From: Aliiroseovarius subalbicans | GTDB taxonomy: Bacteria > Pseudomonadota > Alphaproteobacteria > Rhodobacterales > Rhodobacteraceae | Length of the DNA: 64,000 nucleotides | Direction of reading: 5' to 3' | NCBI RefSeq assembly: GCF_022678625.1 | Contig: NZ_JALBYQ010000001.1 | Coordinates: 1,263,895 to 1,327,894, forward strand | Part shown: positions 37,500-46,251 of the stretch, piece after piece | Layout: each line of letters opens with the position of its first letter | Position numbering within the stretch: the stretch's first letter is position 1 | The notes under the pieces: model-generated | Told to the model about the DNA's origin: nothing | The model's input: only the letters and a program-made list of their open reading frames with translations | The model's database searches: none | Translations under genes and position numbers: made by a program

Positions 37500-37519
37500 T
37501 GCGCTCTAATTTGAGCGCA
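37500..37519 (+). promoter_or_regulatory. Inverted repeat ahead of the thioesterase gene
   Basis: TGCGCTC (37500-37506), TAATTT, GAGCGCA (37513-37519) is a perfect seven-base stem, 17 bases before the thioesterase ATG. No T-run follows. It is either an operator or a stem ending metF transcription inefficiently. Confidence 0.4.
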
Positions 37520-37536
37520 CCCACAGGAGCGCACCG

Positions 37537-38016
37537 ATGTTTGTAGCCAAATCCCCAACCGAGCTTTTGAACCAAGAACAAATCCTGTCAATGTCCGGTT
37601 TGGACTTCATGCAAGGCATTCTGGACGGCCACCTGCCCGCCCCGCCGATCAGCCAGGTTCTGAACTACCGCCTGCACGCGGTGGAGGACGGGCGCGTGGC
37701 GTTTCGCGGTACGCCGGAGTTCGACCACACCAACCCGATGGGCACGGTACATGGGGGCTGGTATGGCACGCTTCTGGACAGCTGCATGGCCTGCGCGGTG
37801 ATGACGTTGGTGCCAAAGGGCGCGGTCTATACCACGTTGGAATTCAAGGTGAATATCATTCGCCCGATCAAGCTTGGCACCCAGATCGAAGCGGTGGGCC
37901 AGTCGCAGCACACCGGGCGGTCGACCGGCGTGGCCAACGGGGAAATTCGCGGGGTTGAAGACGGCAAGCTTTACGCCACAGGATCGACCACCTGCATCGT
38001 CATGAGACTGGGCTGA
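37537..38016 (+). CDS. PaaI-type hotdog thioesterase
   Basis: 159 residues. The hotdog core includes FDHTNPMGTVHGGWYGTLLDSCMACAV, where the HGG turn and following helix carry the catalytic Asp region, and YTTLEFKVNIIRPIKLGTQIEAVG. It hydrolyses acyl- or aryl-CoA esters in the cytoplasm; the substrate is unknown. CAGGAGCG precedes ATG 37537. The 3' end overlaps the convergent DUF2235 gene by 17 bases. Confidence 0.88.
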   Translation: MFVAKSPTELLNQEQILSMSGLDFMQGILDGHLPAPPISQVLNYRLHAVEDGRVAFRGTPEFDHTNPMGTVHGGWYGTLLDSCMACAVMTLVPKGAVYTTLEFKVNIIRPIKLGTQIEAVGQSQHTGRSTGVANGEIRGVEDGKLYATGSTTCIVMRLG

Positions 38017-39043
38017 CCGGGCGTGCGCTGAACAACCGCTCCGAGGGGTCGCCACCAACCCGCCGCTTGCGACGATGGACGAACATCTTGCCCCAGCCGC
38101 GCAGCGTGCCGACCGATGGCGCGCCAGGGTTGCAAGGAAAACCTGCGCGCCAACCTGGCGGCAGGGCCACGCCGCAGCCCTCCATCTTGCCCAGCATCCA
38201 GACCAGCGGAATGTTCGACAGCGGGCGCGCCGCGTCAAAGCCGCCCAGCTGCCCGCCGATGTCGCCATGGGCGCCGCGAAACCAGACCTGTTCGACCCGC
38301 CCGGTGAACCCCGGATCACAGGCCCACAGTACAGGTTCAAACGCCTCACGCGTCTCGTCCAGCGCCAGGGCGTGATAGCCATGGTGGATCGATCCGCCCA
38401 GATGGGTCGAATGGAACCGGTGTTGCGGTTCAAACAGGCGCCAGACCAGCGGCCATCGCAAGCCCAGCGCTTTCACCGTGTCCCACACGCCGACCATCTC
38501 GATCGGCGCTTCGGCGTGGCAATAGCTTTTGGCGAACACCGCCGCCGCATCGCTGTTGGGGCTGCATTGATAATGGCGATACACGTCACGGATGTTGCGT
38601 TCAGTCGCGTGTACGGCGGTCAGCAGCCCGACCTGGTCGATCACCCCTGCCAGCGATCGCACCGCGAAGGCGCCACGCGAATAGCCCAGCAGGAAAATCC
38701 GGTCACCGGGTCGATAGCGGGAGGCGAGAAATCCATAAGCGCGGCGGATTTGGCGGTTGATGCCGACACCTGTCGCCACGTGCCAGGAATGTTTCCAGGT
38801 TTCCCACTGGATCCCGGCCTCATACAGGATCGACAGCCGCGCCGACGGGGCGCATTCGCACAACAGTTTGTAAGTTAGCCCCGCGTTGGTTTCATCCCCC
38901 GGCTCCAGCGTCGACAGGGTGCCATCCAGGATCACCACATGATCAACCTGCCCGCGCACCGGACGCGGCTCGGTCCGGGTGCGAACCTTGCCTGCCAACC
39001 ATGTCCTGAGACGTCTGAACACCTGCTGCCGCTCCTTGATCAT
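38000..39043 (-). CDS. DUF2235 alpha/beta-hydrolase domain protein
   Basis: 347 residues. DUF2235 signs are VVILDGTL at the start of the core, the nucleophile elbow FLLGYSRGAFAVRSLAG, VWDTVKALG, and YHALALDETREAFEPVLW. Ser in GYSRG, the Asp of VWDTV and the His of YHAL are the likely catalytic set. Related domains occur in type VI lipase effectors (Tle1) but also in many stand-alone proteins; no VgrG, PAAR or immunity gene is adjacent. No signal peptide is visible, so it is cytoplasmic by prediction. Confidence 0.85.
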   Translation of the reverse strand: MIKERQQVFRRLRTWLAGKVRTRTEPRPVRGQVDHVVILDGTLSTLEPGDETNAGLTYKLLCECAPSARLSILYEAGIQWETWKHSWHVATGVGINRQIRRAYGFLASRYRPGDRIFLLGYSRGAFAVRSLAGVIDQVGLLTAVHATERNIRDVYRHYQCSPNSDAAAVFAKSYCHAEAPIEMVGVWDTVKALGLRWPLVWRLFEPQHRFHSTHLGGSIHHGYHALALDETREAFEPVLWACDPGFTGRVEQVWFRGAHGDIGGQLGGFDAARPLSNIPLVWMLGKMEGCGVALPPGWRAGFPCNPGAPSVGTLRGWGKMFVHRRKRRVGGDPSERLFSARPVSPVS

Positions 39044-39169
39044 GGCCCATCATCGACCGATCACGGTAAACTCCGGGTAAACCCCGCGTCCCAAACCAGC
39101 CTGCCCGCACAGGGGCGCCAATGTCCAGAGCGCTGCGCCCCGGTTTCAAAGCTGTGAAGACCCTTGACC

Positions 39170-40309
39170 TCAGTCGTGGTTGGACTGCACCGTGATCACC
39201 CGGATTGCCCCATAGCCATTGAACCGCGTCACCGTGGCCGTGGAATAGGCCCCCATGCCCTCGAAGATCAGGTAATCCCCTTCCTCAAGGGTTTCGGGCA
39301 ACATCAGCGGGTCCGGCAAGCGGTCGACGCTGTCGCAAGTCGGTCCATAGACCACACGCGGAACCAACGGCGCCTGATGCGCGGTGCCGTCCGGTTTCAT
39401 CGTCGTGATCCGGTCGACGACGCCGATCAGCGGCGCCTCGGCAAAGCCGCCATAGATGCCATCGTTCAGGAAGATCGAACCGCAGTCGCGCAGGGATTTG
39501 ACCTGCGTGGCCAGCGCATAGGCCTCGGCCACCATTGCGCGGCCGGGTTCGCAGACCAGGCCGGGCCGAGTGTCGCCGAACGCGTCGCGCACCGCGCTGT
39601 GGATCGCGGCGAAGATCGCCTCAAGGTCAGGCGCCACGCCACGGTTGGCGGCAAACCCACCGCCCACATTCAACCGCGTCAGCGACACGCCCGCGCGCCT
39701 CGCCACGTCCGCGCAGGTGTCGATATAGACCGACCAGGCCGCCGGATCGGCACATTGCGTGCCGGGGTGGAAGGTCATCGCGGGGGTAAAGCCGGCTTCC
39801 ACCACTGCCTGCAGCAGCTTCACCGCGCCATCAGGGTCCTCGCCGAATTTTTCGCCGAAATCATAGGCCGCGCCCTTGACTGGCAAGCGCAGGCGCACAG
39901 TCACCTCGACCCCCTCGGGCGGCACGATCTCGACCAGCTTGGCCAGTTCGCTCATCCCATCGACAGAATAAGACACCACGCCCAGCTTCGCCGCCTCGGC
40001 GATCTCGGCGCGCGACCGCACGGGATTGTTGTAATGCATGTCCACCGTCGCGCTGATCGCCCTGAGCTTGCGCATCTCGGCGGGGCTGGCCACATCGAAG
40101 GTCGTGATCCCGGCCGCAATCAGGTTTTCCAGCACCACCCGCGCGTCGTTGGCCTTGACCGCATAGGTCACCAGCCCGTCGAACCCGGATTGGAACCGGC
40201 ACGCGGTGTCCTGCAGCGCCTGGGGCGCAAAATACAGCACTGGATGGTCCGGACGGTCGGATTTCAGGTGGGACAGGGCCGTGGGCCAGATCGAAGGATG
40301 TCTGCTCAT
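39170..40309 (-). CDS. Ornithine/lysine decarboxylase, fold-type III PLP enzyme
   Basis: 379 residues from ATG 40309, with GAGGAGC upstream; the longer frame overlaps the regulator's region without support. Lys52 in VTYAVKAND binds PLP. Other blocks are FDVASPAEM, NVGGGF, CEPGRAMVAEA, NDGIYGGF and the C-terminal GPTCDSVDRL with the active-site Cys donated across the dimer. This is the eukaryotic-type ODC family, making putrescine from ornithine (or cadaverine from lysine). A divergent AsnC regulator lies 116 bases away. Confidence 0.92.
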   Translation of the reverse strand: MSRHPSIWPTALSHLKSDRPDHPVLYFAPQALQDTACRFQSGFDGLVTYAVKANDARVVLENLIAAGITTFDVASPAEMRKLRAISATVDMHYNNPVRSRAEIAEAAKLGVVSYSVDGMSELAKLVEIVPPEGVEVTVRLRLPVKGAAYDFGEKFGEDPDGAVKLLQAVVEAGFTPAMTFHPGTQCADPAAWSVYIDTCADVARRAGVSLTRLNVGGGFAANRGVAPDLEAIFAAIHSAVRDAFGDTRPGLVCEPGRAMVAEAYALATQVKSLRDCGSIFLNDGIYGGFAEAPLIGVVDRITTMKPDGTAHQAPLVPRVVYGPTCDSVDRLPDPLMLPETLEEGDYLIFEGMGAYSTATVTRFNGYGAIRVITVQSNHD

Positions 40310-40362
40310 GTCTTGCTCCTCGCGCGGGGTTTTTTCCAGAATTCCGCCCCGCACCGTCGATT

Positions 40363-40379
40363 TCCAGTGGCGAACTGGA
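40363..40379 (+). promoter_or_regulatory. Inverted repeat between decarboxylase and AsnC regulator
   Basis: TCCAGT (40363-40368), GGCGA, ACTGGA (40374-40379): perfect six-base arms in the divergent gap, 54 bases from the decarboxylase start and 47 from the regulator start. Candidate binding site of the AsnC protein for control of both genes. Confidence 0.45.
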
Positions 40380-40425
40380 CAAAATGTCGCATATAGATGG
40401 GCAATACGACGACAAGAGGTGCCAA

Positions 40426-40857
40426 ATGGACGATACAGACCGCGAATTGTTGGCGCAGCTGGAGGGGAACGCCCGCATGCCGGTTGCCACCCTTGCCCGC
40501 CGGCTGGGCTTGGCACGCTCGACCGTGCAGGCCCGAATCGAACGGCTGGAGGAGCGTGGCATTATCGCAGGATATGCCCTGAAACTGGGCGACGGCGCGC
40601 GTGGGGATCAGATCCGCGCAACCGTCTTGATCGCGATCGAACCACGTTCAACCCCCGCCGTTCTGGCCCGGCTTAAAACCCTGACAACGGTGGAAAGCGC
40701 ACATACAGCGTCGGGCCGGTTCGACATGGTACTGCAACTGGCCGCCAGATCGACCGCCGAGTTGGACCAAACGCTGGATGCGATCGGCGCAATCGATGGG
40801 GTGAGATCGTCGGAAAGTTTGATCCATCTGTCTACCCGGATCGACAGGCTAGGATAA
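40426..40857 (+). CDS. Lrp/AsnC-family regulator
   Basis: 143 residues from ATG 40426 (MDDTDRELLAQLEGNARM) with AAGAGGTG upstream; ATG 40384 is rejected for poor spacing and a non-family N-terminus. HTH: MPVATLARRLGLARSTVQARIERLEERGIIAGY. The RAM domain spans about 65-143. It is divergent from the ornithine-type decarboxylase, so it probably tunes polyamine synthesis in response to an amino acid. Confidence 0.9.
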   Translation: MDDTDRELLAQLEGNARMPVATLARRLGLARSTVQARIERLEERGIIAGYALKLGDGARGDQIRATVLIAIEPRSTPAVLARLKTLTTVESAHTASGRFDMVLQLAARSTAELDQTLDAIGAIDGVRSSESLIHLSTRIDRLG

Positions 40858-40932
40858 CCCCCCGCGCGTCGTCTTTCGACCAGACAGCCGCGGGGGCACG
40901 TCCAAGACTGGACGCGACACAGGAGATCGACA

Positions 40933-41559
40933 ATGGACAAGGTCAAGTTCACCCAAATGAAAGATGGCACCAAAGAGGAATACGAATTCCTCACGGCGCA
41001 TGAGATCGACCACACGAAACACACCGCCGACAGGTTGCTCAAGGCGCTGGTGGAGCTGGACGAGAGCCTGTCGGGATACCAGATCACCCGGCTGGGGCAT
41101 TCGGTGCAATCGGCCACGCGGGCCTGGCGCGACGGGGCGGATGTGGACTGGATCGTCGCGGCCCTGCTGCATGATATCGGCGATATCTATGCGCCCTACA
41201 ATCACGACGAATACGCGGCCACAATCCTTCGCCCCTTTGTGCGCGAACAATGCGCCTGGGTGGTGCAGACGCATGGCGATTTCCAGATGCTGTACTACGG
41301 CCACCACCTGCCCGATTTCGACCAGCACAAGCGTGACCGCCACCGCGGGCACGCCTATTTCGACGACAACGCCGAGTTTTGCGAACGCTGGGACCAAGCG
41401 TCATTTGACCCGACCTATGACACGCTGCCGTTGGAGTTTTTCGCGCCGATGGTGCGCGAGGTGTTCAATCGCACACCTTATGACCCTGACGTGATCCGGG
41501 CAGGCATCCGCAAGCCGCTGCAAGACGCCCAGGTCGCGGCCCAGCGCGCCAAGGGCTGA
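40933..41559 (+). CDS. HD-domain protein, possibly a diiron oxygenase-like enzyme
   Basis: 208 residues. Metal ligands fit the HD pattern: His56 (RLGHSVQSA), His80-Asp81 (AALLHDIGD), His91 (YNHDEYAA), His114 (QTHGDFQ) and Asp154 ([10 protein letters not shown]). This spacing and the WD motif resemble the PhnZ/myo-inositol oxygenase branch of HD proteins (predicted HD phosphohydrolases) more than nucleotide phosphohydrolases. The substrate is unknown. It follows the AsnC regulator by 75 bases. AGGAG lies ahead of ATG 40933. Confidence 0.85.
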   Translation: MDKVKFTQMKDGTKEEYEFLTAHEIDHTKHTADRLLKALVELDESLSGYQITRLGHSVQSATRAWRDGADVDWIVAALLHDIGDIYAPYNHDEYAATILRPFVREQCAWVVQTHGDFQMLYYGHHLPDFDQHKRDRHRGHAYFDDNAEFCERWDQASFDPTYDTLPLEFFAPMVREVFNRTPYDPDVIRAGIRKPLQDAQVAAQRAKG

Positions 41560-41686
41560 GCCGGGCGCCCATCAGAAACCTGCCTGCGCGCAAGCGCAGA
41601 CCACTGGATCACGCCCCTTCCCCTTTGCGCGCCCTTTCGCTACATGTCCCCGGACCGTATTTTTGAGACGCTGGGAGCCATCCGCC

Positions 41687-44470
41687 ATGGCCATGGAAAA
41701 AACCTTCGACGCCACCGCCCGTGAAGGCGAGATTTATGCCGCATGGGAGGCCGCTGGCGCCTTCCGCGCCGGGGCCAATGCCTCGCGTGACGAAAGTTTT
41801 TGCGTGATGATCCCGCCGCCCAACGTGACCGGCGCGTTGCATGTGGGCCATGCCTTCAACAACACGCTGCAAGACATCTTGGTGCGCTGGCACCGGATGC
41901 GCGGCTTCGACACGCTGTGGCAGCCCGGCCAGGACCACGCGGGCATCGCAACCCAGCTGCAGGTCGAAAAGATGCTGGCGGCGACGCAGCAACCGTCCCG
42001 CCGTGAACTGGGGCGCGAGGCCTTCCTGGCGAAGGTCTGGGAATGGAAGGGCGAATACGGCGGCACGATCGTCAACCAGCTGAAGCGTCTTGGCAGTTCC
42101 TGCGACTGGGACCGCAACGCCTTTACCATGGCCGGCGCCGCGGGGGACCCGCGCACGGGCCATGAAAACAGCCCTAATTTCCACGACGCCGTGATCAAGG
42201 TGTTCGTTGAGATGTACAACAAGGGCTTGATCTACAAGGGCAAACGCCTTGTGAACTGGGACCCGCATTTTGAAACCGCAATCTCCGACCTCGAAGTCGA
42301 ACAGATTGAGGTGAACGGCAAGATGTGGCGCCTGCGCTATCCGCTGGAGAACGGCGAGACCTATACCCACATCACCAAGGACGAAGACGGCGTTGAGATT
42401 GCGCGCGAGACACGCGACTATCTGGTTGTCGCCACCACGCGGCCCGAAACCATGCTGGGCGATACCGGCGTCGCGGTGCACCCCGATGACGAACGCTATC
42501 AACACCTGATCGGCAAAACGGTGAAGCTGCCGCTGGTGGGCCGCTCGATCCCGATTGTGGCCGACGATTATGCTGACCCGGAAAAAGGCACGGGTGCTGT
42601 GAAAATCACCCCGGCGCATGATTTCAACGACCGGGACGTGGGCAAACGCACCGGCCTGCGCATCATCAACGTGATGGGCACCCGCGCGCAGATGGTCCTG
42701 CGCGACAATGCGGACTTTGCCGAAGGCTGCGACGCGGACATGTTGGCCGACACCATCGTGCGCTTTGACAACAAGGACCGCTATGAAGCCCGCGACGCCA
42801 TCGTCACCGAGGCGTTGGACAACGGCTGGCTCGACGGGATCGACGAAGACCGCCACATGGTCCCGCACGGCGACCGCTCGAAGGTCGCGATCGAGCCCTA
42901 CCTGACCGACCAATGGTATGTCGACACGGCCCAGATCGTCGGCCCGGCGTTGGACGCGGTGCGCGAAGGCCGCACCAAGATCATCCCGGAATCGGGCGAG
43001 AAGACCTATTACCACTGGCTCGAGAACATCGAGCCCTGGTGCATTTCGCGTCAGCTCTGGTGGGGGCACCAGGTGCCGGTTTGGTATGACGCGGACGGCG
43101 AAACTTATTGCGCGGCGACCGAGGCCGAGGCGATCGAGATGGCCGGCGGCAAGGCGCTGACCCGCGACGAGGACGTGCTCGACACCTGGTTCTCGTCGGG
43201 TCTGTGGCCGATCGGCACGCTGGGCTGGCCCGAAGACACGGACGAGATGCAGAAATACTTCTCGACCGATGTGCTGATCACCGGCTTTGACATCCTGTTC
43301 TTCTGGGTTGCGCGCATGATGATGATGCAGCTGGCCGTGGTCGATGAAATCCCCTTCCACACCGTGTATCTGCACCAGCTTGTCCGCGACGAGAAGGGCA
43401 AGAAGATGTCGAAAACCACGGGCAACGTGATTGACCCGTTGGAGATCATCGACGAATACGGCGCAGACGCACTGCGCTTCACCAATGCCTCGATGGCGGC
43501 CATCGGCGGTGTGCTGAAGCTGTCCGAAGAGCGCATCAAGGGCTACCGCAACTTCGGCACCAAGCTGTGGAACGCCGCGCGGTTTGCTGAGATGAACGAA
43601 TGCAAGCCGTCCGCCGATTTCGACCCCGCCGCTGTCACCCAGACCGTGAACAAATGGATTGTCGGCGAAACGGCGCAGGCGCGGATCATGGTGGACGAGG
43701 CGCTGGACGCCTATCGTTTCAACGACGCGGCCAACGGGCTATACGCCTACGTATGGGGCAAGGTTTGCGACTGGTATGTTGAGTTTTCCAAGCCGCTTTT
43801 GAACAGCGAAGACCCTGCAATCATTGCGGAAACCCGCGCCACCATGGCCTGGGTTCTGGATCAATGCCTGGTGCTATTGCACCCGATCATGCCGTTCATC
43901 ACCGAACAGCTATGGGGCGACATCGCGGATCGGGCCAAGATGCTGGTGCACGCCGATTGGCCGACCTATGGCGCCGAACTGGTCGATGAGGCCAGCGTGC
44001 GTGAAATGAACTGGGTGATCTCCGCGATCGACGCGATCCGGTCCGCCCGCGCACAGGTCCATGTGCCCGCCGGTCTGAAAATCCCGGTGATCATGCAGGA
44101 CATGGACGATGCCGGGCGCGCGGCCTGGACTGCGAACGAGACGCTGATCAAGCGCATGGCGCGGATCGACAGCCTGACCGAAATGGCCGAGCTGCCCAAG
44201 GGCTGCATCACCGTGCCGGTCGGGGGCGGCACTTTCGCCCTGCCGCTGGCCGAGATCATCGACGTGGACGCCGAAATGGCCCGACTTGAAAAGACCCTGG
44301 GCAAGCTGGCGAAAGAGCTGGGGGGCCTGCGTGGCCGTCTGAACAACCCCAAGTTCGCCGAAAGTGCGCCTGCTGCGGTGGTCGAGGAGACCCGCGCCAA
44401 CCTTGCCGCCCGCGAGGAAGAAGAAGCGAAGCTGAACGAGGCGCTCGCGCGGCTTCAGGACCTGGGCTGA
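41687..44470 (+). CDS. valS: Valyl-tRNA synthetase
   Basis: About 927 residues. Charges tRNA-Val. The HIGH motif appears in [16 protein letters not shown] and KMSKS in [14 protein letters not shown]. The editing domain lies between ([17 protein letters not shown]). The C-terminal arm is a coiled coil ([26 protein letters not shown]) that grips tRNA. ATG 41687 is used; ATG 41693 is also possible. A TTG at 41663 is not needed. Confidence 0.97.
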   Translation: MAMEKTFDATAREGEIYAAWEAAGAFRAGANASRDESFCVMIPPPNVTGALHVGHAFNNTLQDILVRWHRMRGFDTLWQPGQDHAGIATQLQVEKMLAATQQPSRRELGREAFLAKVWEWKGEYGGTIVNQLKRLGSSCDWDRNAFTMAGAAGDPRTGHENSPNFHDAVIKVFVEMYNKGLIYKGKRLVNWDPHFETAISDLEVEQIEVNGKMWRLRYPLENGETYTHITKDEDGVEIARETRDYLVVATTRPETMLGDTGVAVHPDDERYQHLIGKTVKLPLVGRSIPIVADDYADPEKGTGAVKITPAHDFNDRDVGKRTGLRIINVMGTRAQMVLRDNADFAEGCDADMLADTIVRFDNKDRYEARDAIVTEALDNGWLDGIDEDRHMVPHGDRSKVAIEPYLTDQWYVDTAQIVGPALDAVREGRTKIIPESGEKTYYHWLENIEPWCISRQLWWGHQVPVWYDADGETYCAATEAEAIEMAGGKALTRDEDVLDTWFSSGLWPIGTLGWPEDTDEMQKYFSTDVLITGFDILFFWVARMMMMQLAVVDEIPFHTVYLHQLVRDEKGKKMSKTTGNVIDPLEIIDEYGADALRFTNASMAAIGGVLKLSEERIKGYRNFGTKLWNAARFAEMNECKPSADFDPAAVTQTVNKWIVGETAQARIMVDEALDAYRFNDAANGLYAYVWGKVCDWYVEFSKPLLNSEDPAIIAETRATMAWVLDQCLVLLHPIMPFITEQLWGDIADRAKMLVHADWPTYGAELVDEASVREMNWVISAIDAIRSARAQVHVPAGLKIPVIMQDMDDAGRAAWTANETLIKRMARIDSLTEMAELPKGCITVPVGGGTFALPLAEIIDVDAEMARLEKTLGKLAKELGGLRGRLNNPKFAESAPAAVVEETRANLAAREEEEAKLNEALARLQDLG

Positions 44471-44524
44471 CATCAAGCCACATCGGCGCGTTGGCTGCTA
44501 TGGTTGCCGCGTGGAGCAACTGCG

Positions 44525-44869
44525 ATGAAATGGCGTGACCTGGCCGAACGACGCATGCGAAAGGCCGAACGTGAAGGCCAGTTGACCGGATTGGCCGGGG
44601 AAGGAAAGCCCTTACCCCATCGGCCCGGTGATGCGTTGATTGATCCCGCTGACGCTGTCGGGCACCGCATCATGGCCGAAGCCGGGGCGCTGCCGCAGGA
44701 GATCGAGTTGAAAAAAGCTCTGGATGCGGCGCGCGCGGACTTGGCGCATGAAAACGCCCCTGAGGCACGCAAGGCGAAGATGGCCGAGATTGCCAAGCTT
44801 GAAATGCGCTATAACATCACGGCTGAGGCCCGACGCCGGGCGATGGGGTTGGACCGAAAACCGATGTGA
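44525..44869 (+). CDS. DUF1992 (DnaJ-related) domain protein
   Basis: 114 residues from ATG 44525. The DUF1992 pattern is WRDLAERRMRKAEREGQLTGLAGEGKPLP followed by a basic helix region. In some proteins this domain follows a J domain, but here it is alone. Function unknown. It lies 54 bases after valS on the same strand and converges on the small leader-bearing gene. Confidence 0.85.
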   Translation: MKWRDLAERRMRKAEREGQLTGLAGEGKPLPHRPGDALIDPADAVGHRIMAEAGALPQEIELKKALDAARADLAHENAPEARKAKMAEIAKLEMRYNITAEARRRAMGLDRKPM

Positions 44870-44874
44870 TCGGG

Positions 44875-45039
44875 TCAGTACACCACCCGTTCCACCGCGC
44901 GCATCATGCCCATCGATTTGTCATAGACCAGCGTCAGGATACGCCGCGCTTGCGGGGCATTCGCGATCTGCGGCAGGCCACGCGCGGCGGTTGCGGCGGC
45001 AGCACTTGCCAGGAACATGCGTCGGTTCAGGTCGGCCAT
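44875..45039 (-). CDS. Small protein with a twin-arginine-like leader
   Basis: 54 residues, ATG 45039 to TGA 44875, with GAGGAG nine bases upstream. The N-terminus MADLNRRMFLASAAAATAARG has Arg-Arg followed by a hydrophobic Ala-rich stretch, like a Tat signal (RRxFL). The remaining part is short (RRILTLVYDKS, MGMMRAVERVVY). No Cys and no lipobox. If exported it leaves about 30 residues. I do not recognise the family. It lies between convergent DUF1992 and the divergent aminotransferase gene. The codon pattern matches neighbouring genes. Confidence 0.72.
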   Translation of the reverse strand: MADLNRRMFLASAAAATAARGLPQIANAPQARRILTLVYDKSMGMMRAVERVVY

Positions 45040-45138
45040 GAAAGACTCCTCGTGTTGTTGCGAGCCATTCTCAAGTAAGCACGCCGACGGGCGATTTCAA
45101 CTCTTGCCCCTGCTGGCACGGGGCGGTTAACTCCCCCC

Positions 45139-46251
45139 ATGACCCATGGACCCCGCCTGACCCCGCTTGCCGATGCCCTTCCCGCCGCTGTGCCCTTCGT
45201 GGGCCCCGAAACCCAGGAACGCGCCCGCGGGCGTGACTTTGCCGCGCGCCTTGGGGCGAATGAGAACACCTTCGGCCCTGCGCCCAGCGCCATTGCCGCG
45301 ATGCAGGCGGCAGCGGGTGAGGTCTGGATGTATGGCGACCCTGAGAACCACGATCTGCGCACGGCTTTGGCGCGCCATCATGGGGTGGGAACACAAAACA
45401 TCATGGTGGGCGAAGGCATCGACGGGCTGCTTGGCTACCTCGTGCGGCTGTGTGTTGGGCCGGGCGACAAGGTCGTCACCTCGGCGGGCGCCTATCCGAC
45501 CTTCAACTACCACGTTGCGGGTTTTGGCGGCGCGTTGGTGACCGTGCCCTATTCGGGCGACCACGAAAACCCCGAGGCGCTGGTGGCGAAGGCCGCCGAG
45601 GTCGGTGCGAAACTGGTGTATCTTGCCAACCCCGACAACCCGATGGGCAGCTGGCACGACGCGGCGCGGGTGCAGCGCTTGATCGATGCGGTGCCCGAAG
45701 GCTGCCTGTTGGTACTGGACGAGGCCTATGTCGAATTTGCCCCCGACGGCACCGCGCCTGCATTGGTCCCGGATGATCCGCGTGTCATCCGGATGCGCAC
45801 CTTTTCAAAGGCTTACGGCATGGCCGGCGCGCGGGTGGGCTATGGCATCGGGACCGAGGGGCTGATCACCGCCTTCAACAAGATCCGCAATCATTTCGGC
45901 ATGTGCCGGATCAGCCAGGCGGGGGCCTTGGCCGCTTTGGAAGATCAGGCATATCTGGCGCAGAATGTCGCCCAAGTCGGCGCCGCGCGCGACCGGATCG
46001 GCGCCATCGCGGCAGAGAACGGCCTGACCGCCCTGCCCTCCGCCACCAATTTCGTCGCGATCGATTGCGGCGCGGACGGGGCCTTTGCAAAATCGGTGTT
46101 GGAGCAGCTGATCGCGCGCGATGTCTTCGTGCGCATGCCCTTCGTGGCGCCGCAGGACCGCTGCATTCGCCTGTCGGCGGGACGGCCCGAGGAACTGGAC
46201 CTGGTTGCCGCCGCTCTGCCCGCCGCGCTGGAAGTCGCGCGAAAGGGTTAA
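45139..46251 (+). CDS. PLP aminotransferase of the HisC class
   Basis: 370 residues, fold type I. LGANENTFGPAPSAIAAMQ is the N-terminal substrate segment. NPDNPMGSWHD and DEAYVEFAPDG bind the cofactor, and MRTFSKAYGMAGARVGYGIG carries the PLP lysine. This is the histidinol-phosphate aminotransferase-like group, which also includes aromatic and broad-range enzymes. Not next to other his genes, so the physiological substrate is uncertain. Four bases overlap the convergent aminotransferase gene. Confidence 0.88.
   Translation: MTHGPRLTPLADALPAAVPFVGPETQERARGRDFAARLGANENTFGPAPSAIAAMQAAAGEVWMYGDPENHDLRTALARHHGVGTQNIMVGEGIDGLLGYLVRLCVGPGDKVVTSAGAYPTFNYHVAGFGGALVTVPYSGDHENPEALVAKAAEVGAKLVYLANPDNPMGSWHDAARVQRLIDAVPEGCLLVLDEAYVEFAPDGTAPALVPDDPRVIRMRTFSKAYGMAGARVGYGIGTEGLITAFNKIRNHFGMCRISQAGALAALEDQAYLAQNVAQVGAARDRIGAIAAENGLTALPSATNFVAIDCGADGAFAKSVLEQLIARDVFVRMPFVAPQDRCIRLSAGRPEELDLVAAALPAALEVARKG

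Noticed and set aside
38000-39043. Type VI secretion effector island
   Set aside because: Only the DUF2235 domain is suggestive; there is no VgrG, PAAR, Hcp or immunity-like gene around it.
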